Assembly: GCA_964394395.1 (NCBI GenBank)
Contig: CAYMWV010000002.1
Span: forward strand, 6,128-70,127
Direction of reading: 5' to 3'
Length of the DNA: 64,000 nt
Source of the DNA: Sediminispirochaeta sp964394395
Lineage (GTDB): Bacteria > Spirochaetota > Spirochaetia > DSM-16054 > Sediminispirochaetaceae
Under the pieces are notes generated by a model. It saw nothing but the letters and a program-made list of their open reading frames with translations. It was not told where the DNA came from and ran no database searches. Of the stretch, positions 1 through 8,390 are shown one piece after another (position 1 is the stretch's first letter; each line of letters opens with the position of its first letter). The position numbers and the translations under genes were made by a program.

Positions 1-25
1 CTCCGCCCCCGGTTAGAGAGTTTAG

Positions 26-694
26 ATGAAAGCATTCAAGGCCAGACTGGATATTCTTCCTCCAGCCCAGCGCATTCTCTGGCATCAGTTATCAAATATT
101 AACAGTAGATTTGTTCTCTACGGTGGCACCGCTTTGGCTTTGCGGCTGGGCCACCGGCAATCGGTGGATTATGATTTTTTTACCCACCGGGAACTTGATA
201 CTGAACGAATTCTGTCAGATCTTCCTTTCCTGGAAGATGCAACGGTGCTGCAGTCAGAAAGAAACACCTATACCGCACAGGTACCGATGGAAGATGATTT
301 TGTTAAGATCAGTTTCTTTGGAACCCTTTCATTTGGCAGGGTCAAGGACCCGGAGTGGAGCCACGATAAGGTTCTCCTTGTGGCCTCTGCTGAAGATATT
401 CTGGCAGGCAAGCTGAAAGTTATCATGCAAAGGATAGAGACGAAGGATTACCAGGATGTTGCGTCCCTGATAAAAAACGGATATTCCCTGGCTGACGGCC
501 TGGCTGCAACACAGACCCTTTTCGGGAAAACCTTTTCTCCAGTAGATTGTCTCAGAGCACTGGAATACTTCGACGACCCTCTGCTGGACGATCTTGGGCA
601 GGAAGAGAGGAATGTGCTGAAATACGCTGTTCAGGATATCATTACCCAAGGGGTAATTCCGGAAAAACTAAAAAAGAAAGAGACACTTTTCTAA
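26..694 (+). CDS. AbiEii/AbiGii-type nucleotidyltransferase toxin
   Basis: This 222-residue protein has the signature of the AbiEii/AbiGii nucleotidyltransferase toxin family: a GGTALALRLGH segment at about residues 33-43, followed by SVDYDFF with the paired acidic residues expected to bind metal and NTP. The family acts in type IV toxin-antitoxin or abortive-infection pairs, where the toxin modifies a cellular target by NTP transfer. The start codon lies in an ATGA overlap (26-29) with an upstream frame that enters from the window edge and ends at 29, as expected for a coupled antitoxin gene just outside the window. I cannot see that partner, so pairing is inferred. Length is somewhat short for the family but the core looks complete. 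A GAGGCTGTCC repeat lies 13 bases downstream. Confidence 0.8.
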   Translation: MKAFKARLDILPPAQRILWHQLSNINSRFVLYGGTALALRLGHRQSVDYDFFTHRELDTERILSDLPFLEDATVLQSERNTYTAQVPMEDDFVKISFFGTLSFGRVKDPEWSHDKVLLVASAEDILAGKLKVIMQRIETKDYQDVASLIKNGYSLADGLAATQTLFGKTFSPVDCLRALEYFDDPLLDDLGQEERNVLKYAVQDIITQGVIPEKLKKKETLF

Positions 695-706
695 GTCTTC
701 TTCCAA

Positions 707-730
707 TGGAGGCTGTCCTGCAACCTATCC
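707..730 (+). repeat. GAGGCTGTCC-type repeat end, copy 1
   Basis: The sequence TGGAGGCTGTCCTGCAACCT resembles the ends of the small element at 61210-61341 and the solo copy at 18846. It lies between the AbiEii-like gene and the 3' end of the vapB-like gene, where a vapC partner would be expected, so an insertion or deletion event here is possible. Similarity is about 17 of 20 positions to the best copy. Confidence 0.4.
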
Positions 731-745
731 TGAGCATCATACACG

Positions 746-973
746 TCATACACGCTCATCGGCAAGCTTATTAAACCCCGTCTGATCAATACCGCTTTTC
801 ATCCCCATCGCCCGGGCTTTCACATGGAAGGGTTCGGGAGTATCGCTCACTTGGGGAGAGAGCCCCCTGCGCAGAGCCTGATTGAGGGTCTCCTTGAATG
901 AGCTGTGGGTCCGTCGCATCTGATCCTTGAGGAGCTGTTCCACCTCCGTATCTATGGTCACGGTAGTACGCAT
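746..973 (-). CDS. VapB-family (ribbon-helix-helix) antitoxin, orphan
   Basis: This 75-residue protein begins MRTTVTIDTEVEQLLKDQM and continues with SFKETLNQALRRGL, the usual pattern of short VapB/DUF2191-type antitoxins: an N-terminal strand and two helices that form a ribbon-helix-helix DNA-binding dimer, then a C-terminal tail that would cap a VapC toxin. A PIN-domain vapC normally follows directly, but only about 50 bases separate this stop from the convergent AbiEii-like gene and no PIN domain is encoded there. It is therefore an orphan, or its partner was lost. The start is the only good ATG; there is no clear ribosome binding site. A TATCATGATA palindrome just upstream fits autoregulation. 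Confidence 0.65.
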   Translation of the reverse strand: MRTTVTIDTEVEQLLKDQMRRTHSSFKETLNQALRRGLSPQVSDTPEPFHVKARAMGMKSGIDQTGFNKLADERV

Positions 974-978
974 ACAGA

Positions 979-988
979 TATCATGATA
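979..988. promoter_or_regulatory. Palindrome upstream of vapB-like gene
   Basis: TATCATGATA is a perfect 10-base palindrome six bases upstream of the vapB-like start codon. On the minus strand it lies downstream of a TTGACA (1008-1003), but no -10 with good spacing was found. RHH antitoxins commonly autorepress from such sites; the assignment is inference. Confidence 0.35.
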
Positions 989-1072
989 GCAAGATAGTAA
1001 GCTGTCAAGATGCTATTACAATTCTGCAAGCCGGGAACTTAGACTTACCTGCCGAGGGGCAATTTCAGCCCA

Positions 1073-3565
1073 TCAACACTCACTGTGCCCGCAGCTGTGG
1101 CACTTCTTGCACCCCTCAATGAAAATGAAGGTGGCGTTGCCGCAGACCGGGCAGATGTCGGCGTGGACTTCGTCGAAGGTGAAGGCGAACTGTTTCGCCT
1201 CGGTCTCTTCATCCTCGTCGGGCAGGGCGGGATAGTCCGTAGAGCTGCCGTCGTCGCTGGTCAAACCGAGGTGCTCCTCCAGGGCCTGGGCCACCGCATC
1301 GGGGAGACTCATCACCCGGTTTTTTCCAAAGCCCCGCTGCCGGCCGCTGCCGATACTGCGGAGCTGGGCGATCACCGCCTTGGCCCGGTCCACCGGTCCG
1401 AGGCTGCTGGGCATCCGCAGGATAAGACTGATAAGCCGGCCGATTCCCTCGGCATCGGCGGCCACATCGCTTCCCACCTTGGCCACATTGATAAAGACCT
1501 CGAAGGGCTCCTCCATGGCGGTACCGTCGGCATTGACGGTGATGTAGGCGGTACCGATGGGGGTGTGTTTCCGGTAGGTGATGCCGTGGAGCACCGTGGG
1601 GCGCACCCGGGGCTTCAGCAGTTTCGCCGGAGTTTCCCCCTTCTTCTCCTGCTGCTCTTCATCTTTTTTGTGGTAAAGCACCTGTTCGTCCCGGCTGCCG
1701 TCCCGGTAGATGGTTCCTCCCTTGCATCCCAGGTCGTACATCATCTCGTAGAGCTGCCGGGTCTGGTCCACCGTATACTGGTTGGGCACATTGCAGGTCT
1801 TGCTGATGCTGGAATCTACCCACTCCTGGATGGCCGCCTGGACCCGGACATGGTCCTCCGGCGAGAGGTCCATGGCGGAGACGAAATAATCGGGGATCTC
1901 CTCCGCCTTGGGGTTGGCCTTTTTCCACTCATCAAAGACTCCTACCCGCTCAATGTGGCTGCCCATCCGCCCCTTCCGTTCCCACTCCCAGAAGTAGTAG
2001 GGTTCGATTCCGGTGGAGGTTCCCACCATGGTGCCGGTGGTACCGGTAGGCGCCTGGGTCAGCAGGGTGACGTTCCGGATTCCCTGTTCAGCGATTTTCT
2101 TGCGGATATCCTCGGGCATCTGTTTCATGAAGCCGCTTTGCAGAAAGGGCTCAGCCTCGAATTTGGGGAAACTGCCCTTCTCTTTCGCCATATCGCTGGA
2201 AGCCCGGTACGCCTCCACAGCGATAAACTTGAAAAGCTTCTCAATAAACTGCTCCGACTCCCGACCGCCGTAGCGGATCTTCAGGCGAATCATCAGCTCC
2301 GCTAAGCCCATGGTACCCAGTCCGACCCGGCGCTCTGAAAGCTGCTGATCTTTATTCTTCTCAAAGAAGTAAGGGGTGTTGTCAATAACATCATCCAGAA
2401 AACGAACGGCGTAGCGTACCGCCTTTCCCAATTCATCCCAGGCAACGTCCTTCTTCCCGGCAAACCTGGCCAGGTTGATAGCCCCCAGGTTGCAGACCCC
2501 CCAACCGGGAAGGCCCTGTTCGCCGCAGGGGTTGGTGCAGTTGATCCGGCCGTAGTAGGCGGAGTTACTCATGGCGTTGTACCGGTCTACGAAGAAGATA
2601 CCCGGTTCGGCGCTGGCCCAGGCACTCTCGATAATGCTGTTCCAGATATCCCGGGCCTTCATTCGTTTGTGAACGATCACCGGCCGACCCGCCTCTCTCC
2701 AGGCGGTAAGATCCCCATCCCATTCAGTATCGTAGCCCTCTGAACTTGGGTCGGGGAAGAGAAGCTCCCACTCCGCATCGTCCCGAACCGCTTTCATAAA
2801 GTCGTCGGTGATACCTACACTGATGTTGGCGTTGGTGATCTGCCCCATTTTCTGTTTGGAGGCGATAAACTCCAGGATATCGGGGTGCCAGACGTTGAGG
2901 ATCAGCATCAGGGCTCCCCGGCGGCTGCCCCCCTGCTCGATAAGGCCGGTAACAAAGCTATAAAGGGCCCCCCAGCTTACTGAACCGGAGGAGCGGCCGT
3001 TTACCCCCTTTACGTAGGCGTGGTGGGGACGGAGGGAGGAGAGATTGATACCGACTCCGCCGCCCCGGCTCATGATCTCGGTCATGTGACCCAGGGTTTC
3101 GATGATCCCCCCCCGGCTGTCTCCGGGGCTGGGAATGACGTAGCAGTTGTAGTAGGTAAGATTCTGGTCAGTCCCTGCTCCGGTAAGGATCCGACCCCCG
3201 GGGACAAACTTCCAATCCTCCAGGAGCCAGGAGAAGTTCTTCCCCCACTCAGCCCGGACCGATTCATCCTCCTCGGCGGCGATGGCGGCAGCTACCCGCT
3301 CAATCATCATGGCGGGATCTGTTTCCAGGGGTTTGTCCACCTGCTCCAGGGGACGTTCGACCTGATCACCTGAATCGAGGGTAACTGAAACGTGATCTCC
3401 CGAGAGCTCCAAAACGGTACCAATCTCCCGCTGCCCGGTCTGGGGGTTACTCACCACCACCACGGTGTCCCCCTTCTTCAGGCTCGACTTCTTGCCATCC
3501 TTTAAAGCATACCTGTCAAGAAAAATCTTCCGTCCCAGATCACTTAGACCATTTTTTTGCGCCAC
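1073..3565 (-). CDS. nrdJ: Adenosylcobalamin-dependent (class II) ribonucleotide reductase
   Basis: About 830 residues. The enzyme reduces ribonucleotides to deoxyribonucleotides using adenosylcobalamin to make the thiyl radical, and needs no oxygen or separate radical subunit. The catalytic barrel shows NPCGEQGLPGWGVCNLGAI, containing an active-site cysteine, and TQAPTGTTGTMVGTSTGIEP, a phosphate-binding loop typical of class II enzymes. The C-terminus carries CPVC...CKKCHSCGHSEC, the cysteine-rich tail usual in the vitamin B12-dependent family. I chose the GTG at 3565 because GGGAGGGG lies a few bases upstream; the open frame continues another 59 codons upstream but that part is not family-like. 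No NrdR-box pair or B12 riboswitch was recognised in front of it. Confidence 0.95.
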   Translation of the reverse strand: MAQKNGLSDLGRKIFLDRYALKDGKKSSLKKGDTVVVVSNPQTGQREIGTVLELSGDHVSVTLDSGDQVERPLEQVDKPLETDPAMMIERVAAAIAAEEDESVRAEWGKNFSWLLEDWKFVPGGRILTGAGTDQNLTYYNCYVIPSPGDSRGGIIETLGHMTEIMSRGGGVGINLSSLRPHHAYVKGVNGRSSGSVSWGALYSFVTGLIEQGGSRRGALMLILNVWHPDILEFIASKQKMGQITNANISVGITDDFMKAVRDDAEWELLFPDPSSEGYDTEWDGDLTAWREAGRPVIVHKRMKARDIWNSIIESAWASAEPGIFFVDRYNAMSNSAYYGRINCTNPCGEQGLPGWGVCNLGAINLARFAGKKDVAWDELGKAVRYAVRFLDDVIDNTPYFFEKNKDQQLSERRVGLGTMGLAELMIRLKIRYGGRESEQFIEKLFKFIAVEAYRASSDMAKEKGSFPKFEAEPFLQSGFMKQMPEDIRKKIAEQGIRNVTLLTQAPTGTTGTMVGTSTGIEPYYFWEWERKGRMGSHIERVGVFDEWKKANPKAEEIPDYFVSAMDLSPEDHVRVQAAIQEWVDSSISKTCNVPNQYTVDQTRQLYEMMYDLGCKGGTIYRDGSRDEQVLYHKKDEEQQEKKGETPAKLLKPRVRPTVLHGITYRKHTPIGTAYITVNADGTAMEEPFEVFINVAKVGSDVAADAEGIGRLISLILRMPSSLGPVDRAKAVIAQLRSIGSGRQRGFGKNRVMSLPDAVAQALEEHLGLTSDDGSSTDYPALPDEDEETEAKQFAFTFDEVHADICPVCGNATFIFIEGCKKCHSCGHSEC

Positions 3566-3807
3566 GTTCCCCTCCCGCGAATATAATACGATTTTGTATC
3601 TCCGTGCCACCGGTGAAAGAGGCCGGGCCGGGGAAGCTCCTTTCCAGCGGCACACCACCTGACCGTCGGAAGAAAAGCAACCCGTGATGGGAGTTCCCCA
3701 AAGGAAGATTCCGAAGGGAAATCCCAAAACAAACAGGGACAAGGGTAACCGAAAGCGATGGGTTTATCAATAATTGCAGGGGCTTTTATTGTAAAAGAAA
3801 ACCACCG
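3566..3807. other. Intergenic region upstream of nrdJ
   Basis: The 304-base interval between nrdJ and the EIIA-PII gene holds the nrdJ Shine-Dalgarno sequence and the 3' hairpin of the upstream operon (3790-3828). An AT-rich segment near 3580-3600 (TATTAT on the minus strand) may be a -10 element, but no matching -35 was found. Nothing else is recognisable. Confidence 0.4.
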
Positions 3808-3828
3808 ACAGCGGCCAGAGGCCCCTGT
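3790..3828 (-). terminator. Candidate terminator after EIIA-PII gene
   Basis: On the minus strand ACAGGGGCC-TCT-GGCCGCTGT forms a 9-base stem with one mismatch, followed by TCGGTGGTTTTCTTTT. It lies 41 bases past the stop of the EIIA-PII gene and is a reasonable, though imperfect, intrinsic terminator. Confidence 0.45.
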
Positions 3829-3869
3829 GATCTCTTAACTATATGCTGCGGGGAAACGGGTATACCCGG

Positions 3870-4694
3870 CTACATCATCCCCATACTCCCTTTGTAAAAG
3901 TCGAGGGAGAGCACCATCACCATGGCCCCCTGTTTTTTTGTCATATCTCCGGTAATCTCCTCGATCCCTTTCAGCACTTCGTCGATTCGGGTCTCCGGGA
4001 CCAGGGCCATGATGGTTCGGCTCTTGCTTCTGTCCTTCTTCATGAAGCCGATAAAGTCAGCGAAGAGGGGGATATTGGAGATATACTGCCCCATCCCGTA
4101 GGAATCGAGAATGGTTGCCCCTTCGATCCCCTGCTCAATAAAAAACTCCAGGATGTTGTAGAAGAAGTCCTCAATATAGAGGTTCACCATCAGGAGCTTC
4201 ATCTTCTGGTCTTCCGCCGATCCGCCGTTCTGTTCCCGGCCGTAGCGCAAAATCGTTTCAAAAAGGCTTATCTCGCTGGGCGCCTGGAGCAGTTCGTTTT
4301 TCACCCGGGGCAGGCCGAGGAGCCGGGAGAGGGCTGCCAGAATTTTCAGGTGTTCATTTACCGCTTCCTCCGGGCCCAAAATAAGGAAGATGATCCGCAC
4401 CCGCTTCTTGTCCATTGCGTCGAAGTCCACTCCCTTCTTCGAGACCCCGCAGAGGACCAGAAACTCCTTCATCTCCTTGATCCGGGCGTGGGGGATAGCC
4501 ATCTCGTTCCCAAAGCCGGTGGAACCCTGCTCTTCCCGCTCTCTTATGTAACGGTAGATCTCCTCTTCAGTGAGAGCATCGGTAGTAGTGCTCTTCTTTG
4601 CAAGAGATGCCAGCTTTCGGATTACCTCATCCTTGTTTTTCGCTTTCAGATTTACCTTGCAGCAATTTTTATCCAGTATGGTGAGAAGTTCCAC
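3870..4694 (-). CDS. PTS EIIA domain fused to PII-like domain
   Basis: This 274-residue cytosolic protein has two parts. Residues 1-150 form a PTS EIIA type 2 domain (fructose/nitrogen class), with GNEMAIPHARI placing the phosphorylatable histidine near residue 69. Residues from about 180 resemble the ferredoxin-like fold of PII signal proteins: strand MKLLMVNLY, then EGATILDSYGMGQ and a final KKQGAMVMVLSL strand. No PEP-transporter EIIB/EIIC is present, so a regulatory role is likelier than sugar transport. The GTG start at 4694 follows GGAGGA by a few bases and lies 1 base past the stop of the upstream antiporter, so the two are translationally coupled. I infer it senses phosphorylation state and a PII-type ligand to control the antiporter. 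Confidence 0.75.
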   Translation of the reverse strand: MELLTILDKNCCKVNLKAKNKDEVIRKLASLAKKSTTTDALTEEEIYRYIREREEQGSTGFGNEMAIPHARIKEMKEFLVLCGVSKKGVDFDAMDKKRVRIIFLILGPEEAVNEHLKILAALSRLLGLPRVKNELLQAPSEISLFETILRYGREQNGGSAEDQKMKLLMVNLYIEDFFYNILEFFIEQGIEGATILDSYGMGQYISNIPLFADFIGFMKKDRSKSRTIMALVPETRIDEVLKGIEEITGDMTKKQGAMVMVLSLDFYKGSMGMM

Positions 4695-4695
4695 G

Positions 4696-5943
4696 CTATT
4701 CCTCCATTTCATTTCCCCGGATGATGGCAAACCGGGAGAGGGACGGGCCAATCAGCTCATTGACAAAGACCGACAGCAGAATGATATTAACCAGCATATC
4801 CACCCGGGCGATATTCTCCGCTCCCATGGCTGCGGTAACCGGCGATGTCTGGATCATCAATACCAGACCGATGGCAACCCCCGCCTGGGGTAACATGCAG
4901 ATCCCCAGGTAGTTTTTGATCTCCCTCTCCGCACCGGCGATGCAGGCTCCCGAGTAGACGCCGCCGTACTTCCCCACTGCCCGAAAGAGGATGTAGGCTA
5001 TCCCCACAAGCAGAATATCACCCTGGAAAAAGATAGCAGGGTTGAGCTCCGTCCCGGCGATGACAAAGAAGAGGGCGTATATGGGCGGAGTGAGAGGCTC
5101 GATGATCCGGAAAATTCTGTGGTTTGAAGGAGAGAGGTTGATGATCACCGCACCGGCGGCCATATTCACCAGCAGGGGAGAGAGGTGAAAGAGTACCGCA
5201 ACGGCGGTGGTCAGGAAGATCAATCCAATGGTGATGATGATGATTTCGTTCGTGCTCTTCTTCCGGGTTAATAGATGAACAATCGCACCGGAGAAGATCC
5301 CAAGGACGATCGACAGCACCACCTCAGAAAGGGCGTGAAAGATCACCGCACCGGCGGCGATGTGCTCCCCTCCGGCTGCCAACATGGATCCGGCAAAGGC
5401 GAAAATCACCCCAAAGAGAATAACACAGCCCGCATCATCCAGAGCAACCACTCCGTAGAGGTAGTCGATAAACTTCCCCCGGGCCCGGAGGCTCTGTACG
5501 ATGGCCACCGTTGCTGCCGGGGCCGTTGCTGAAGCGATGGCCCCCAAGAGGAGGGCAAAGGGGAGGGGCATCCTGAAAAGCAGCATCCCCAGAGCTACCA
5601 CAAGAAAGGTTACCAGCAGTTGGAGGGCGGTGATAATTACCACCTCCCGGCCCATCCGCTTCAGCTTCACCCAGTAAAACTCCCCGCCAATGGTAAGGGC
5701 GATGAGCCCCAGGGCCACCTCGGTGATGGTGGAGAGGGTCTGCCCCATGTGATGGGGGACGATCCCGGTTATCGATTCCCCCATGAGGAGCCCTGCGATG
5801 ATAAAGCCGGTAATCTCCGGCAGCTTCACCGTCCCTGCCAGCCGGCCGATGTAGTAGCCCACCAGCAGGAGAATGCCCACCGTAAAGAGGATGTGGGTGC
5901 TCAGAAAATCCCGAAAGAGGGCGATGTTGCTTAGAAGTTCCAT
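4696..5943 (-). CDS. Cation:proton antiporter (CPA2/Kef type)
   Basis: About 415 residues, with some 12 hydrophobic segments from the N-terminal STHILFTVGILLLVGYYIG onward. GEFYWVKLKRMG, APAATVAIVQSLRARG and ALDDAGCVILFGVIFAF match the Na+/H+ exchanger fold, the last holding the acidic residues expected in the ion path. It should exchange Na+ or K+ for H+ in the inner membrane. The frame runs on upstream into an N run, but similarity begins at MELLSNIALF, so ATG 5943 is proposed; ATG 5958 is an alternative, and neither has a strong ribosome site. It is coupled to the EIIA-PII gene downstream, suggesting regulation of transport by that protein. Confidence 0.8.
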   Translation of the reverse strand: MELLSNIALFRDFLSTHILFTVGILLLVGYYIGRLAGTVKLPEITGFIIAGLLMGESITGIVPHHMGQTLSTITEVALGLIALTIGGEFYWVKLKRMGREVVIITALQLLVTFLVVALGMLLFRMPLPFALLLGAIASATAPAATVAIVQSLRARGKFIDYLYGVVALDDAGCVILFGVIFAFAGSMLAAGGEHIAAGAVIFHALSEVVLSIVLGIFSGAIVHLLTRKKSTNEIIIITIGLIFLTTAVAVLFHLSPLLVNMAAGAVIINLSPSNHRIFRIIEPLTPPIYALFFVIAGTELNPAIFFQGDILLVGIAYILFRAVGKYGGVYSGACIAGAEREIKNYLGICMLPQAGVAIGLVLMIQTSPVTAAMGAENIARVDMLVNIILLSVFVNELIGPSLSRFAIIRGNEMEE

Positions 5944-5973
5944 GCTGGAACGTATCATACTACGGAGCGGGCA

Positions 5974-5997
5974 TAGAGGATAGAGGATAGAGGATAG
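5974..5997 (+). repeat. TAGAGGA tandem repeat at gap edge
   Basis: Three complete TAGAGGA units plus TAG run straight into the N run, so a longer array of this 7-base unit may have stopped the assembler. It lies between the divergent antiporter and chemoreceptor genes. Confidence 0.7.
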
Positions 5998-6097
5998 NNN
6001 NNNNNNNNNNNNNNNNNNNNNNNNNNNNNNNNNNNNNNNNNNNNNNNNNNNNNNNNNNNNNNNNNNNNNNNNNNNNNNNNNNNNNNNNNNNNNNNNN
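5998..6097. other. Assembly gap (100 N)
   Basis: Exactly 100 N, a conventional placeholder of unknown true size, in the divergent promoter region between the antiporter and the chemoreceptor. Confidence 0.98.
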
Positions 6098-6188
6098 GTA
6101 CCCAACCATCTTTCAGGAAAGTTATTGATCATCTATCCTTTTTCAGCTATTGTCTCCTCACTACTGAAACCGATTTCAAGGAGCCCTC

Positions 6189-8390
6189 ATGACAGGCAGA
6201 CGTACCACCCTTTTTATAAAAATATTTCTTGTCTTCACCGGAATGATCTTTATTATTGTTACCGGAATTAGTATCCAGGACTACTTAAAGGAGCAGAAGG
6301 CTCTCACCAAGGGGTTCCAAAAGGATCAGCTTCGGGCGGAAAGTAATGTTGAGAACATTATCCGCCTTACAGACCAGGCGTACAAGGTTATGGAAGCCTC
6401 TCTGGACAGCAGACTGGAAGCAAATTTTTCCAGCTTCATAAAAGCCTATAACGATGCGAAAGGCAATATCGATAGTATCGACCTTAAGGCTCTTAAAACA
6501 TCCATGGGTGATGATATAGAGCTCTATATTATTGATGACCAGGGAATTATCCAGGTAGCTACGGTACCGGAAGATGTTGGACTCGATTTTCAAAAGATCG
6601 CACCTCCTTTCTACGAATATCTGGAGAGGATCCGTAAGAGCGATCACTATTTTGCCGACCGGATTACCACAAGTAGTCTCGAAGGAATGCTCCGTAAATA
6701 TGCCTACCATCCGTCACCGGATAACCGTTACATCCTGGAGCTAAGCCTGGAGTCCGATGCATTTACCGAGAGCCTGGCGGCCCTGGATATAGAAAAAGTG
6801 CTGAAAGAGACGGTGAAACTAAATAAAGAGCTGCTTTCCATCTCCACTGTGAATGACGGGTTTTTCATGATGGAAACAACCCGGGAAGATGTAAAGCAGG
6901 GTGAGGGGAAGCTACCAAAGATCGAAGAGACCTACCAAAAGCAGGTAATTGATCTTTACAACCAGCGTTCCGACCAGAGGGTATCAATCAAAGAGGAAGG
7001 GAACTTGGAGCGGGTCTACCATTTTATCGACCTGAAAGATGACAAATTCGCCACCGATAATAGCCGGGTAGTGGAGTATATCTACGATTGGTCCTTTCTC
7101 AACCGGGAAGTACAGGATATGGGAACGGATGCTATCATTCGCCTGATGGCTGCTCTGATAATCAGCATGCTGATTGCCCTCTTTATAAGCCGAAATATCA
7201 CAAAACCAATCAAGAAAACCGCCCAGATACTCGGAGCGATTGCAGAAGGAGAGGGTAACCTAACCTCCCGGCTGGATATCGATAGACGTGACGAGGTTGG
7301 ACTCTTGGCAGATAACTTCAACACCTTTGTTGCAGGACTGGAATCCACCATAATTTCGGTAAAAACCACCGGAAAGGAGGTTGAGGAGGCCAAAGCAACT
7401 ATCGGCTCCACAGCAGAGGAAACTACAGCAGGGATAAGGGAGATTGATGCTACTATTAAAGCTGTGGGAACCAATGTTGCTGGCCTTTCAGAATCCTTTC
7501 AGGGGGTAAACTCATCAATTCGGGAGATTAACAGCTCTGTTCAGACCCAGAACAAAGAAATCGAAGAGCAGTCCAGTGCAGTGGAAGAGTCGGTGGCTGC
7601 AGTAGAGGAAATGGTAAGTAGTTTAGCAAACGTCGCCTCCGTCATCAGGCAGAAAAAGGAAGCTACTGACAGGCTGGTAAAAAATGCTCGTAGCGGTGGG
7701 GAAAAGATGGCAGAAACAGGTGCAGCGGTGGAGGAAATTGCTGGAAACATCGATACCATTAGCGAAATGGTAGATATCATTAACAATATTGCAAGTCAGA
7801 CCAACCTGCTTTCCATGAATGCCGCCATCGAAGCAGCTCATGCAGGAGATGCGGGCAAAGGTTTCGCTGTGGTAGCTGATGAAATCAGAAAACTGGCAGA
7901 AACCTCCGGAGAAAATGCAAAAGAGATCAGTCGGGTATTGACCGGGATACTGGAGAATATCAACCATGCATCCGATTCGAGCAAGCAGACCAGCGCCGCT
8001 TTTGAATCAATCAACGGAGAAGTGAGCAAAGTCTCTTCGGCCTTCGACGAGATCCTCTCCTCAGCCGCAGAACTCTCATCCGGGGGCGAGCAAATACGTA
8101 GGTCCATGCACTTGTTGGAAGATATTACCGTTACGGTACGGGAAAATGCAGGAAACATCAGTGGGAACAGCGCTTCAATTAGCAGTGCTATGGAGCCCTT
8201 AGCCGACCTCTCTATGCAGGTAAGCGCCAGCCTGGAAGAGGCGACAGTGGGTACCGGGCAAATCACTGCAGCTATGGAAAACCTAACCGTACTGACAGAA
8301 AAGCTTGACCGGTTGGTAGACAACCTGATGGAAAAAACCGGGCGCTTTGTTACTGGAGAGGATGTGAACAAAGAATCACAAGCGGGTTAA
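6189..8390 (+). CDS. Methyl-accepting chemotaxis protein
   Basis: A 733-residue chemoreceptor. A first membrane segment (residues 10-28) is followed by a periplasmic sensor region of about 280 residues, a second membrane segment (about 315-335), a HAMP domain with EGEGNLTSRL, and a long coiled signalling domain. The hairpin tip reads NIASQTNLLSMNAAIEAAHA near residues 535-555, the CheA/CheW contact region. The sensor lacks the obvious motifs of double-Cache domains but its size fits one. It would modulate CheA activity for motility. AAGGAG lies 7 bases before the ATG. Its TAA stop is shared through TTAA with the convergent RND gene. The ligand cannot be predicted. Confidence 0.93.
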   Translation: MTGRRTTLFIKIFLVFTGMIFIIVTGISIQDYLKEQKALTKGFQKDQLRAESNVENIIRLTDQAYKVMEASLDSRLEANFSSFIKAYNDAKGNIDSIDLKALKTSMGDDIELYIIDDQGIIQVATVPEDVGLDFQKIAPPFYEYLERIRKSDHYFADRITTSSLEGMLRKYAYHPSPDNRYILELSLESDAFTESLAALDIEKVLKETVKLNKELLSISTVNDGFFMMETTREDVKQGEGKLPKIEETYQKQVIDLYNQRSDQRVSIKEEGNLERVYHFIDLKDDKFATDNSRVVEYIYDWSFLNREVQDMGTDAIIRLMAALIISMLIALFISRNITKPIKKTAQILGAIAEGEGNLTSRLDIDRRDEVGLLADNFNTFVAGLESTIISVKTTGKEVEEAKATIGSTAEETTAGIREIDATIKAVGTNVAGLSESFQGVNSSIREINSSVQTQNKEIEEQSSAVEESVAAVEEMVSSLANVASVIRQKKEATDRLVKNARSGGEKMAETGAAVEEIAGNIDTISEMVDIINNIASQTNLLSMNAAIEAAHAGDAGKGFAVVADEIRKLAETSGENAKEISRVLTGILENINHASDSSKQTSAAFESINGEVSKVSSAFDEILSSAAELSSGGEQIRRSMHLLEDITVTVRENAGNISGNSASISSAMEPLADLSMQVSASLEEATVGTGQITAAMENLTVLTEKLDRLVDNLMEKTGRFVTGEDVNKESQAG

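Noticed and set aside
1011..1025. Exact 15-base match TGCTATTACAATTCT between 1011-1025 and 61271-61285
   Set aside because: In a window of this size several 15-base matches are expected by chance, and the flanks differ.
1085..2305. Long open frame of 406 codons opposite nrdJ, and similar ones opposite 26040-28354, 30181-32247 and 33078-34997
   Set aside because: They are antisense shadows of clearly recognisable genes and have no family features or ribosome sites.
3566..3807. NrdR boxes or B12 riboswitch upstream of nrdJ
   Set aside because: No pair of NrdR-like palindromes and no B12-box were found in the interval.
8381..8390. Terminator between the convergent MCP and RND genes
   Set aside because: The stop codons share TTAA, so no non-coding space exists for one.
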